From the NCBI RefSeq assembly GCF_011075055.1, contig NC_058147.1, forward strand, positions 3,906,001 through 3,970,000: 64,000 bases of DNA, in the 5' to 3' direction. Positions within the stretch are counted from its first letter, which is position 1. Each line of letters starts with the position of its first letter. This DNA is from Mangifera indica. Its lineage: Eukaryota > Streptophyta > Magnoliopsida > Sapindales > Anacardiaceae. This document shows positions 21,396-33,034 of this stretch, in pieces. Both the position numbers and the translations under genes were made by a program. Under the pieces are notes generated by a model. The model saw only the letters and a program-made list of their open reading frames with translations, did no database searches and had not been told where the DNA came from.

Positions 21396-24347
21396 GGTAT
21401 TGTGTTGTACCCATATTTTTTGTACAATGTGTTTCAGCACAGTTAATGTCAGCAGGAATTTGTATATAGCTATTGTTACTTCTATTGATTATAAAATTAT
21501 TTGCATATAATTATTTTTCCATTGAAAATCATTTACATTAGAGTTTTATCTTTGAGTTGTTTTTTTTTTTCATTTATCTATTTTGGTATTCAAATTACTA
21601 GGGGGCCTAGCGGCTGCTTTGTTTCACTTCCTGTTGCGATTGTGTGACACGTGTAGAAAGAGTGAAGATAAACAATTTATTTTAATCTTCTTTTTAACCC
21701 CACATAAAGACATATCAATACTTACACATGATAGCAGCTAAAAGGTACATAGGACACATTATAACAGCTAAAAGGTTCATAGGGACGAGCTATTTAAAAT
21801 CAATAAAGCATTACTTTACTGTTACATCCCGGAAATGTGGCTTTATGGTTAATTAGTCAAGGAAAAGTAAGTGAAGCATAAGTTGTGGATCCCAGTATTA
21901 CTGCCAAGAGAACTTACCAGTCAAGATAAGCTGATTCTTGGTGAAAAACTTAAATATTATTAAAAGCCAAAGTTGATTGCCCATTGGTGGTGCTATCTTA
22001 ATGTATTGGAATCTCATCTCTGTGCCTGAAAATATGTTGTATGAATGTGGTGAAATGTGCTTGGTGCCCAACAGTTAGTATGCGAGTTGCTTTGATTGAA
22101 ACCTTGATGGAGACATGCTTTTTTTTATGCCCTGATTTTTTTTGGCAAAGTTCCATTTAATTTTATGGAAGACCTCCCTTTATAATTGTTCCATCTTCCT
22201 TTCCTCCTCTTTCCTGCTTGCATCTGAACTGTGGAATAAATTCTTGTGTTTGTTGCCCTTATCACTATCTATGAAAGCCTGGTTTGCTTTAATTCCTCCA
22301 ATGTAGCGGCATACATTCAAGCAATGTTACAGGTATACACTTTGAGTACGTAAAACAGATACTCGAATGATATGTTATCATGTGATTATGTGTTGATTTT
22401 TAATTTAAAATCATTCAATCATATCATAACATTTCATCTGTATACTTATTTTGTTTATTTAAATTGTGGACCCATAGTTTGATTGCATGCATATTGTCCT
22501 GTTGTATTTGCTGAAGTGAATTAGTTGAAGAGAGAGAGAGGGAGAAATTTGTGGGCATTTGTGGGGATAATATCTTCTCCTGAAAACCAAGCATCAACCG
22601 CCCTTTTCAGGAAAAGGAAAATGGAAGTTTATCAAAGAAGGAATCTGTGAATTTGTTCGAGTTTCTAGAGAAGCATAATCTTTATCTTGAAAGGTCTTGT
22701 CACTGTTGTATATCCCTTTCCTCCTCCATTGAAACTTGGTTTTGGAATTGTGTTTAAATAAATAGATAAATTCTGTCTGAACTCCACTGCAACAACAACT
22801 TGGTGTAAAATTGGTTTCTGATTAACTGTGCAAAAGAATGGCATCACCATGTGATCCAAGAACATGTCAATATCTATCACTACAGTCTGATGGTGATCTA
22901 TCTTTTGTGAACCCAACTTCCTAATCAGGATGCTAAATTCGAAATCTCTTTAAAAATAATAATTACTGATTAATCAAGCACCTTAAACTCAAGAATCAAA
23001 ACTGAAACTGTGAGTAAATAGAAAGGTTAAAATAATTTAAGGGTGATGGATGGGAGACTGCAACTGTCTGTTCAGAGTCACAGAAAGTGCAAAGGCTCTC
23101 TCCTACAGAGAGACAGTCTGAAATTTGTTGTGAGAAAGGGGATACAAATTAAATGGCTGCAATTGGAGCACGTAATCGTCTCTTCATGTTTCCTTTCTTC
23201 CATCTGCCGGTTCTCTAAGCAGCCATCTATCTACTGTCATCTCCATTAATACAGTCTGTGGTCCCTTTCATAACACAACATCCACTCCTACTCTTCTCTT
23301 TTCCCTTAACCCCACTTGTATATTCATCATATGGGGCGGATTTCTCAGCTCTATCTGCTTCAACTATTTTGTATTATAACTGAACAGGCTAGTTGAAGAT
23401 TGTGCTTTATGATTAGTATGCCCTAAAGATGAACCCCACCATGAAAGCAAGCAAAAATAAATTGTTTAGAATGATTTTGTATAGATTTAGGATCTAAACA
23501 AATCTGACTCCAATACAAATCTTAGCCATTTCTGTTCCACTTCTTAGATAAAGAAAACCTCCACCACAAATTATTACATGATTGTATATAATAATATTGA
23601 GTTCAATATGGCGTCCATAACCATACCCATCGTTAAGTAAGGCAAAAGCTAGAAATGGGGCCAAAAACTTTTCTTTCTCAAGTTGGGAAAGTATTTGAGC
23701 GATGTTTTTATGTTCAAGTTTGTTTGTAGAAAACAAAAGGGTCGTGAAGGGATGGGTTTAATCACATGGGTTGTAGAAGAATGGAAGGAACATGCATGGC
23801 TGCCTGTATGCCCCTCAACATGCAAACATTTTTATTCACCATCCTTGTAAAGGTACCAAATATATATGTGCCTTTGTCATTTCACAACCAGAAATCTAAT
23901 AGCTTCTGTATCCACCACACTTGGCAATTTTGCATTAATTATGAAAATGTTATCTCTTTTATTATACCAGTTTAAAGAATATTATCCACTGAATTAAAAA
24001 ATGAGTACTTTAACGTCAACTAAACTAAACCCACCATCGACTAAACCCCATAAAGGTCCCTCCATTAAACTAAGACCAAACGAATTTATGGAGAAAACAG
24101 GTTTTGGCGGTGAAAAACAATTAAACCATCCAATATTGACACCCAAATGGCTCGCTTGAAATTGATATATATATTATTATTAATACGAAGTGGCTACCTT
24201 TCATGGCAGAGAAAAGAGAGAGAGGAGGGCGGCCCCCCACCCCAAACTTCAAAAGCATTTTCTCAGTATTCGCTTTTTCTTAAGTTCACTTGTTATATAC
24301 AGGACACGTTCATCAGAACCCAAGCAGTCGGGCCCAACATCTTCTTG
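21396..24347. other. Intergenic: 3' flank of the SUT4-type gene and MATE gene promoter
   Basis: No exon of a known family is recognised. The sequence is less AT-rich than the 2-10 kb region. 21396-21560 is probably 3' UTR of the transporter. 22370-22450 holds one short AT-rich repeat unit (ATCATGTGATTATG). The remainder looks like ordinary spacer. Confidence 0.4.
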
Positions 24348-24355
24348 TATATATA
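24348..24355 (+). promoter_or_regulatory. TATA box candidate of the MATE gene
   Basis: TATATATA, followed by CACATCTCG, about 220 bp upstream of the ATG at 24577. It fits a leader of roughly 190-200 nt. Confidence 0.45.
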
Positions 24356-24576
24356 CACATCTCGTCTTGCATACTTAGCATTCAAAAACCAAAACCCATC
24401 AAACATAAACATAAACAACCTTCTGAGACTCTCGTTATTTCAACCTTTTATACACTTGTATCTCTTTATCCCATATATTTCTACCCAGCTGCCTACTTAT
24501 GTGTAATTCGAAGCCTTCTTAACCATCCTCATTTTTCTCTACCAATAAAACCCATTTTCTAGATTCCAACGAGGAC

Positions 24577-26248
24577 ATGGAAGAAGAAGACCAACTAAGT
24601 AGATGGCCAAATCCTTCTGAGGTGAGAACTCATAAATATATATGCTTGTTGTCAATGTTACTTATTTATCGACTATATTATGTAAGACTGATGTATACGT
24701 ATATATTGCATTCATCAGGTCTTTGAAGAAATCAAAGCCATTGGTAAGATTTCTGGCCCTACAACTATCACTGGTCTACTTATGTATTCAAGGGCCATGA
24801 TCTCCATGCTCTTCCTTGGATATCTTGGTGAAATTGAGCTTGCTGGTGGCTCTCTTTCCATCGGTTTTGCTAATATCACTGGCTACTCTGTAATCTCCGG
24901 CTTGGCTATGGGAATGGAACCCATTTGTGGACAAGCTTATGGTGCCAAACAGTGGAAGCTTCTGGGCTTAACTCTACAAAGAACTGTTCTTCTCCTTCTC
25001 TCCACTTCTATTCCAATCTCCTTCATGTGGATTAACATGAAAAGAATTCTTTTGTGGTGTGGCCAAGACCAAGAAATATCTTCTGTGGCTCATACTTTTA
25101 TTCTTTATTCAATACCTGACCTCATTTTCCTTTCATTGCTTCACCCACTTCGCATCTATCTTAGAACTCAAAGCATTACGTTGCCATTAACTTACTGTTC
25201 TGCTATTTCTGTACTCCTCCATGTGCCACTCAATTTCCTTCTCGTAGTTCATTTCAAGATGGGCATTGCAGGGGTGGCCATAGCTATGGTTTGGACTAAT
25301 CTCAATCTCTTCCTCTTGCTATCTTCATCTGTATATTTTTCTGGTGTCTATAAAGATTCATGGGTTTCACCCTGCATGGATTGCCTTAGGGGATGGTCTT
25401 CTTTGCTTTCCCTGGCTGTGCCAACTTGTATATCAGTTTGTCTTGAGTGGTGGTGGTACGAGTTTATGATAATGCTTTGTGGACTTCTTGCTAACCCAAA
25501 AGCCACCATTGCTTCAATGGGAATCCTCATCCAAACCACCTCTCTTGTTTATGTCTTCCCTTCATCTCTAAGTCTTGGAGTTTCCACCAGAGTTGGAAAT
25601 GAACTTGGTGCTAACCGCCCCGCTAAAGCCCGCATTTCAATGATTGTTTCCCTTTTTTGCGCTGTAGCATTAGGCCTCATGGCCATGCTGTTCACAACCT
25701 TAATGAGGCACCAATGGGGGAGGTTTTTCACCAACGATGCTGAAATTCTAGAGCTGACTGCAATAGCATTGCCCATTGCGGGGCTTTGTGAGCTTGGAAA
25801 TTGCCCTCAGACGACTGGCTGTGGTGTGTTAAGAGGAAGTGCAAGGCCAACAATCGGGGCAAACATCAATTTGGGATCATTTTACTTAGTGGGTATGCCA
25901 GTGGCAATGTTCATGGGGTTTGTGGCCAAAATGGGGTTTCCTGGGCTCTGGCTTGGCTTGCTTGCAGCTCAAGCTTCATGTGCGTTGCTCATGCTGTATG
26001 TGTTATGCAGAACGGATTGGATTCTTCAAGTTGAAAGAGCAAGAGAGCTTACACAATCTAAGACGACGACAACAACAACAACTAGTAGTTCAATATTGCC
26101 AGTTTCATCATCAAAACTAGAAGACTTTCTCATCAACAAGAAGGATAATCTTGAAGAGATATCGTGCATTAATGATGAGCATGTGAAGTCAGCGTCACTT
26201 GAGACAGACCCACTTATATCTGCTAAACACACAACTACTGTGCATTGA
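24577..26248 (+). CDS. DTX48: MATE efflux transporter, DTX48 (ZF14/BCD1) type
   Basis: Two exons: 24577-24621 (15 codons, MEEEDQLSRWPNPSE, donor GTGAGA) and 24719-26248, giving 524 aa. The first exon is short and easily missed. It supplies the N-terminus before the conserved VFEEIKAIGKISGP. Family marks: twelve expected TM segments, GMEPICGQAYGAKQ, CLEWWWYEFMIMLCGLL, SLGVSTRVGNELGA, CPQTTGCGVLRGSARP and the tail RTDWILQVERARELT typical of the DTX48-DTX53 group. Members of this group act on endosomal, Golgi or plasma membranes and influence iron homeostasis, ABA export, hypocotyl growth and organ initiation; the substrate cannot be read from sequence. The C-terminal 60 residues are hydrophilic with an eight-Thr run. 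DTX48 itself is favoured by the overall match and by linkage to DOG1-like and HEMA genes. Confidence 0.93.
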
Positions 26249-28999
26249 TTAGAGTTAACCCTCCCCATTTTTGCCCCTCTCGAGGAGCTGATGTGAAAAT
26301 TATTCATTAGTAGAGAGAGTTCCCTTCTCTCATTCTCACTGTCTTAGTTAAAGTTGAAAAGTGTTGTTATCTTGTAATATAATAAGCATCTTAATATACT
26401 TAAAAATGAAACCAACTTCTTCTTCTCCATATGCATACACAGATGCATAAAAGGAGGAGAGAGGAATAAAGGGTTAAGCTGTCGGTTGTTTAGAGGCTTC
26501 ACCTTTCTCGTTGGTCTATTCTATTTAAGGCAATGAGGTTTCACTACCTAAAATGGAAAATTAGCATGTTATCTTAATGCATTTCCCTTCCTTCACTATG
26601 CAAATAAATTATACTTATGAAGAACCCAATTTTAATTACATTTAACGTTTTTACACTACTATTCCAATGTTTAGAATCTTTCTTTTTTGTCAATCAAATT
26701 GTATGCATATGCGGTGACAGGGATGGATAACAAAGGAGATGGGCTCTATTTCTAACTGGAAAACAAAATCCAGCTATTAAAACTTATGTCTACTTCTCAC
26801 ATGACAAAATTAGTAGCAGAACCTATGCATTTACCAGTTCCCACCCCACAAGCCCCACCTTTAGCCTCCATTTCTTCCACAAAACCTCACATATAGATAC
26901 AAAAACATATGCAAACTTGAATAAATAAATAAGAAAATGAATAATTGGAATTAATTTATAATAAAATTATGTATATCAATTTTGAGTACACAAATGGATA
27001 CATACATAATATATATCATCATATGATTGGATAATTTTACATTAAATATTCAGTAATACTCAATTACATGATAACATACATGAATGTACATCTATTTATA
27101 TACTTAGTTTAATACACATTGTATTATTCATTAAAAGTAGTGTTATGTATATAAATAACCATATGTCATTATGGGATTAGATAGTTAAAAATTAAAAATA
27201 AAATAATACTAATCACATAATAATACATCATTATTTATACATATAGTTTTATTGATTTATCTATGTGCATACAAAACTATATCCTACAAAAAACATGGTC
27301 AGCATGAAAGAGGGATCATAACATGGGGATGCCCCATTTCACTTGCTGTTTCTGAGTGCCACACGTAAGGCCATCAAATTTTTATGTTTCTTTTTCATTT
27401 TGCATTTCTTTTTCCTATTCAATTACTCCATTCAAGTTTTTAAAGAAAGTGCTTCAACCCACAGCCACAGCCACAGCCACCCCTTTCATTTATCAATTCT
27501 TTCCTTATCTTCTTTCTCATTAGTTTAAAATATAATATTGCCCATCTCCTTCTAGCCTAACTCGCAATACTAGTATTACTCCATAGCCATGAAATTGTGG
27601 TAAGGATCAACTTTGCCTTTTTAACTTGTGGTTTAGCTAGTTACCCAGCATCCATGTTTTCTAAATTTTACTTTATTTTTTTCTATAATATTCTTACGTA
27701 CCCTCTAGTCTTACACATACTTTACTTCAGAGAAATTATTCATGTCTACATGAATTTGATAAACTTTTTATGCAAATCTTTTTTGGTAATTTACAAACGC
27801 AATTTACTAATAGATTAGGACCACATATCTTCCATCTCTGTCTTCTTTTAAAATATGAATCAAACCCTAGCTTGTGATTTTTCTTTTGTAAATAAAAAAT
27901 TTAAACAGCATCTCCATTGAAGGGTGTTATGTGAATGTAACCGGCAAAGGTGTTAAAGATGGCCTCCAAGAGTAGCTTGAGTTACAAAAGAATACTACCG
28001 GAATAAAATATCAAACATAAAAGCATGAGTTCAAATCTCTCCGTTGACATATCAAACAATTCAAGATTAAACTCATCATTTATTTCATGCAAAAGTTGTG
28101 GAATCGATCATTGTAACCAAAGTTTTATATTTTCGATATGATTGGTTCAACTCTAACTAAGTAATTCGACTCAAATAAAGTTTTCAAGATGGTGATTGAT
28201 AAATAGGTAGCGTGCCTTCCAGTTCCTTTGAATCATAAAAGGTTGAAAGATGCTTCGCCCAAGTTGATAATTAATTATGCAGAGGGTGGATACGGTACTG
28301 TCGATTGTCAGTGTTCTTGCAAATTGGATTCTGATCTATCACAGACTGGATAAATAAATCTCTCAGCTGCCACCATCCATTTTCACGATTCTCTTCTCTT
28401 TCTTAAACACACATGTTTTTTCTCCATACTACTTGTTCTTGTTTCATAAATATCAAACACTGTTTAACCCACATTGGTATTTGATTCAGAAACCCTACAT
28501 ATCTCCCCAATGATACATGTTCCTACGTACAGATCAAACTTATATTTGTACATGGCGCACTTTTCTTGCCATTATTGCAAATATAATATGTTCTGTACGG
28601 CAGGCCAAATTGTAATAAAAATACATGGTGTACAAATTGGTATAATGGAATCATGTATATAATATTAGTAGGTTACAGAATATAAAGTTGGATTCTCAAC
28701 AATGGAGGTGGTATCTGCCCATATATGATACTGCATGCGGCAATTTACATTTTTCCACCCAAGGTTTGACCTTAGGACATGTCTCACCCACTGAATGTAT
28801 AAATCACACTTTTAAACCAAAAACCTAATAATTTCATCTTAAAAATATAAAACTAAAGCTATCACTATCCAAAATGTCGGAATAAATAGAAAAGAAAAAA
28901 CATTTTATATATCTTATTTTTAATGTTTTAAACATGATAGTTTAACATTTCTGTATGAATAACCTATCACCATAACCCAGCCCACTAACATGACCTTAA
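26249..28999. other. Gene-free intergenic DNA
   Basis: 26249-26400 is the MATE 3' UTR region. 26940-27300 contains two units of the short AT-rich repeat (GTGTTATGTATATAAATA, AATACATCATTATTT). A CACAGC hexamer run sits near 27460. About 27970-28045 has a weak tRNA-like A/B-box spacing but no tRNA fold. No coding exon is recognised. Confidence 0.4.
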
Positions 29000-29484
29000 G
29001 GGGCTGTTTGGTTTGAGTGTTTTAAATATTATTTTGGTAATCTATCTTTTATTATTTATATTATCTTGTTTGGTTTGTCAGTAATAAAATATTACAATAA
29101 TCTTCTATTATCAATGCTGACTTAGTAGGTAATATAGGTGGTAATCTGATTACTACCTTTATCTTAGGTATTAAAAGATTACCAAGCTAATATTAATTTT
29201 ATTCTAATTATATTATTATTTATTAATTTTTAAGACAAAATTAAATTTATTTTTAATTAATATAAGAAATAATATAAAATATTTAAAAATAAATATATTT
29301 AAGGGTATTTAAATAAAATAATTCACTAGTATTCTTTTTATTACCGTTAACCAAACACATTAATTATTTATACCATCTATTTTTACCAAATTTTATCAAA
29401 CGTAGTAATTATTTATACCAATAATCTATCTTCAAGATAATCTACCTATTTGATAATAAAATATTACTCAAACCAAATACCTCC
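29000..29484. mobile_element. Tourist-type (PIF/Harbinger) MITE, copy 1
   Basis: The terminal inverted repeats are GGGGCTGTTTGGTTTGAGT and, on the other strand, GGAGGTATTTGGTTTGAGT. TAA flanks both sides (28997-28999 and 29485-29487), the 3-bp target duplication of PIF/Harbinger elements. The 485-bp interior is AT-rich and carries no frame. A second copy in the opposite orientation lies at 61433-61914. Confidence 0.85.
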
Positions 29485-32400
29485 TAAGAGAATTCTAATA
29501 CAACTTTTCCATTGGCATCACCCTTATTCACACTTGGCCCCATTGGTTCCAAGCTATCTTCCAATATATGTCAAGCTAGTTGGTATACTAGGTGATCAAT
29601 TGTGCGTTGTGGACATATCCTTACTAGATATAAACTTACCCGCTTTGCAATTATCTTTAAAGAGATGGTGACTCACAGAGATGGTAGCTCATTAAGATAA
29701 AGGGCTGGTGACTTGGTGGCATATAGTGGTGGTGGGGACTGACTTATTTCAAAGGGCTGGCCAGTCTAACACAAGCTACTGATAAAATAATCAAATAAAA
29801 TTATACGTATATAATTTTTTTTGTATATAATTTAAATATATAAATTATATATTATTATATAATTAGATAATTTTATTTTAAAAAAATAAAAGTGAAAAGA
29901 AATAAGGAAGGGTTTGTGTAAATTTAATATATAATATGTTGTTTTAAAATTTTGATAAATTGAGATAATATAATATTTAAAAAAAATAAATAGTTAAATA
30001 ATATAATATCTTAACTTTTCAGAAAAATTATGATTTAAATGAGAACGTGAGTGAAAAAAATGTTAACCACTCAACTGCATAATTAATTATTGCAATTTTT
30101 ATATATTCAAATAAAAAGAAAATACTATTTTTATATATGTTCGGTGACGAATCTCTAGGGTTTAGAGTACCTCCCATTATGGATTTATCTGTCAATCAAC
30201 ACCAACTTTGAATCGAATAATTAAAAGCCACGTGTCAATATATTCGAAAAAGAGGGGATTGATAAAGTGACCGGTGTCTCGCATATCAAAGACCACCACA
30301 TGAAAAACAATTTCGCAAATTTTCAACATCATAGTGGATCCAAGTTCCAACCCCCCAGCTAAAACATTATTGTAATTTAATATCAAAAAAACCCTAATCT
30401 GGCAAAAAGCATTTCTGCTTTTTCCCTGAAATGTCTTATCACCTTCGCCTCCTTTAGATTGAAAGCAGTAAGTGAAAAATTGGCATCCATTCCTTATCTT
30501 CTTCTATCTTAACAAGTATTAAAGATTATAGAATAACAACTCCTCCATCAACCTGGTAGTTTGAGTGGGAAAGAAGAACCCATTATTAATCCATTCATGG
30601 CCGAAAGCCGATCATCACTTTCATGCATTTATAATATTACCTAAAACCTGAAACATGTGCATTTAAATTCCAATACAAATTATCCTTCATCACTTGTAAC
30701 TTCAAGCCAGACCCCACATGTCGATTCCCTTTTGGTTTTCATTTTTCAAATTAAAGTATATATTCCAAGGCATTGCCACCTCGCATGAGTTGTCCTCTAT
30801 TGCATGGTAGAATGGCATGATGATCCTGTTAATCAAAGTGGTCGTAGATATTTGAGAATAGAGTTGGTCAATGGCGTTATCTGAGTTTTAGTGAGTGAAA
30901 GGTAAAAAAGCATGCATAGTGACATTATGGAATAACTACTTGCTATGTCTTCAACTTCAAGCGAAAATATGCGGAAGTTGAAGAAGGAAACATAAATTGT
31001 AGAATTCAAAGATGCCAATCGTGTGGCAAGAGAATAGTCACACAGGGACAACAGCCAGGGTCCCCATTTCCAAGATGTTGTGTTGCTGTTGGATGAAATG
31101 ACCAAATGTTAATTATTCCTTTGCTGGACCATTTTTTAAGTTTATTTTTACTGCACATTCAGTAAGGGATCCACACGTTTTAGGGACTCCACCGTGTGGG
31201 AACAAATATCGTCTGTCGTCAACATATTTCTTGTCTCTTTGCGATTCTCTTTTTGGGTATTTGATATTTCTCTCTATTGGATTAGAACCGACCGCCACTT
31301 TGTGTTTATATATTCACTCATCCAATTCCTCTTTTTCAATAGTTCAATATAAAATTAATTCTTTTCATTCTTTTGGGGTTAAAAATTACATAAAGTCAAT
31401 TATAAGGCTACATATGAGAGGCACCCTCCATGATAGAAGATGAGCCACGCCTTTGGCCCACTACCATTACAGGGGTGAAAGGTTGACCAGAGAAGTTTAT
31501 AGGCAATTTTTTTTTATTGAAAAACACGTGGGTGGATGATTGCAAGTACGTTGATTTAAAGTGAAACCAAAAGATACAGAAAATGCCACTCCAAAACTTA
31601 GTGGGTTTGACATGTTGTTTGTTTTTTATGTTAGTGTTTGACTGATTAATTGTCGCTGCTTTTGTGGCTTCATCTCTACTACATTCTTAATTTGAACAAC
31701 CAACTAATGAGATCGACAGGCAGAAGCAAAAGTGGGAAAAAAGAGTCCTATAAGATTTGTTCTCTTCGCCGTTAGAAAGGAATAATCAGATGAAGATGAA
31801 GGTGACAACAATATTGAAACACTTATTGAGTCAAGTAGACTAGCCCACTCAGGTCTTAGTAGTTAAATGAAGATGAAGGTGACAACAGTATTGAAACACT
31901 TATTGAGTCAAGTAGACTAGCCCACTCAGGTCTTAGTAGTTAAATGAAGATGAAGGTGACAACAATATTGAAACACTTCTTGAGTCAAGGAATAATTAAA
32001 TGAAGATGAAGGTGACAACAATACTGAAGCAGCATGCCAAGTTTGATCTCTAATAATTAGCCTTAGGAATGAGATATTAATACGGAAGTATTGAGATTAA
32101 GACTACTCATTGATAATAGGTAGCAAACATGCCCATGGATGCAATTACACCATTCAACATAAGCAACGCAAGACCTTTCGTTTTTGACGGGTATCTTGAA
32201 TGATGAAGAAAAAGAATCTACAAATGCAAAAATATGAGTTCAACACCCAATTTTGGACTTATCTAGTACGGTCGTTGGACCAAATCTTTGAACTCGTCAA
32301 TTAAAATATGGCCATCTCAACTCAACTAACTAGAAAATCTAATATTGAGTTATAAGGTAAAAGTGAGTGGTGTATAATTCTTTTTAATCCTCTACTTGTC

Positions 32401-32704
32401 TTTCTCTCTCTACTACCCTTTTCAATTTTAATTTGTTCTTATTTTCTTCTTCCTAACTGCAAGACGTGGCGTGGTATGCTTCTGCAATATGTTCTACAGT
32501 CGATCGACACACTCCTAATACAATTTGGCTTCCTTATCCTGCTGTAAGTTGGGTGCAGTCAAGATAAAAAAGAACGAAGTTATGTCCCCTTCTCTTTTTT
32601 CCATTTTTGTAATGAGTTTCAATATTGAATTTTTCATGCTTAGTTACATGTCACTATTACATACGGAGAATTGTTGAACTATGAACTATCTAAATACCGA
32701 TATT
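29485..32704. other. Intergenic DNA, no recognised gene
   Basis: 29800-30110 is AT-rich repeat-like sequence. 30130-31440 is of more balanced composition, with open frames on both strands, but none matches a family I recognise and none shows a consistent exon structure. The 77-bp tandem array at 31.8 kb is listed separately. Confidence 0.35.
31791..32030. repeat. Tandem repeat, 77-bp unit, about 3.3 copies
   Basis: TGAAGATGAAGGTGACAACA starts at 31791, 31868, 31945 and 32001. The first two periods are exactly 77 bp and the copies nearly identical. The third copy is 56 bp because 21 bp are lost and replaced by GGAATAATTA, a word that also precedes the array. 77 is not a multiple of three, so this is not a coding repeat. 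Confidence 0.92.
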
Positions 32705-33034
32705 TAGGGCTGGACTCGAGCCGAGCCAGCTCGAGCTCGAGCTTGGCTCGGCTTGGTTCGAGCCCGAAACAAGCCGGGCTCTGCTCGGCTCGATTGAGTT
32801 CGAACCGAACTCGAACTGGCTCGGGTTGGCTCAGTAGATTTTTTTTTTTAATTTTTTATACAAAACAACGTCGTTTTGATCCATATATATTAAAAACGAT
32901 GTCGTTTTGATAATAAAAAATTAGCCGAACCGAGCCAAGTTGAGCTCGAACCGAACTCGAACCGCCCATAAATAAACCGAGCCGAGCCCGAGCTGGCTGC
33001 AAGCCGAGCTTGGCTCGGCTCGAATCCAGCCCTA
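32705..33034. mobile_element. hAT-type MITE, GC-rich foldback
   Basis: The ends are TAGGGCTGGACTCGAGCC and, on the other strand, TAGGGCTGGATTCGAGCC. The interior is dense in GGCTCG/CGAGCC and GAGCTCGAG words that pair in inverted order. The flanks ccgatatt (32697-32704) and gcggtatt (33035-33042) agree at 6 of 8 positions, consistent with an 8-bp hAT target duplication. It is an island of GC-rich, CpG-dense sequence in AT-rich DNA. Confidence 0.8.

Noticed and set aside
27960..28050. tRNA or SINE-like A box and B box (GAGTTCAAATC)
   Set aside because: No cloverleaf, anticodon stem or acceptor pairing can be built, and no poly-A or short duplication marks a SINE.
30833..31105. Minus-strand 90-codon frame
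   Set aside because: Composition is not coding-like, no family is recognised, and no exons join it.
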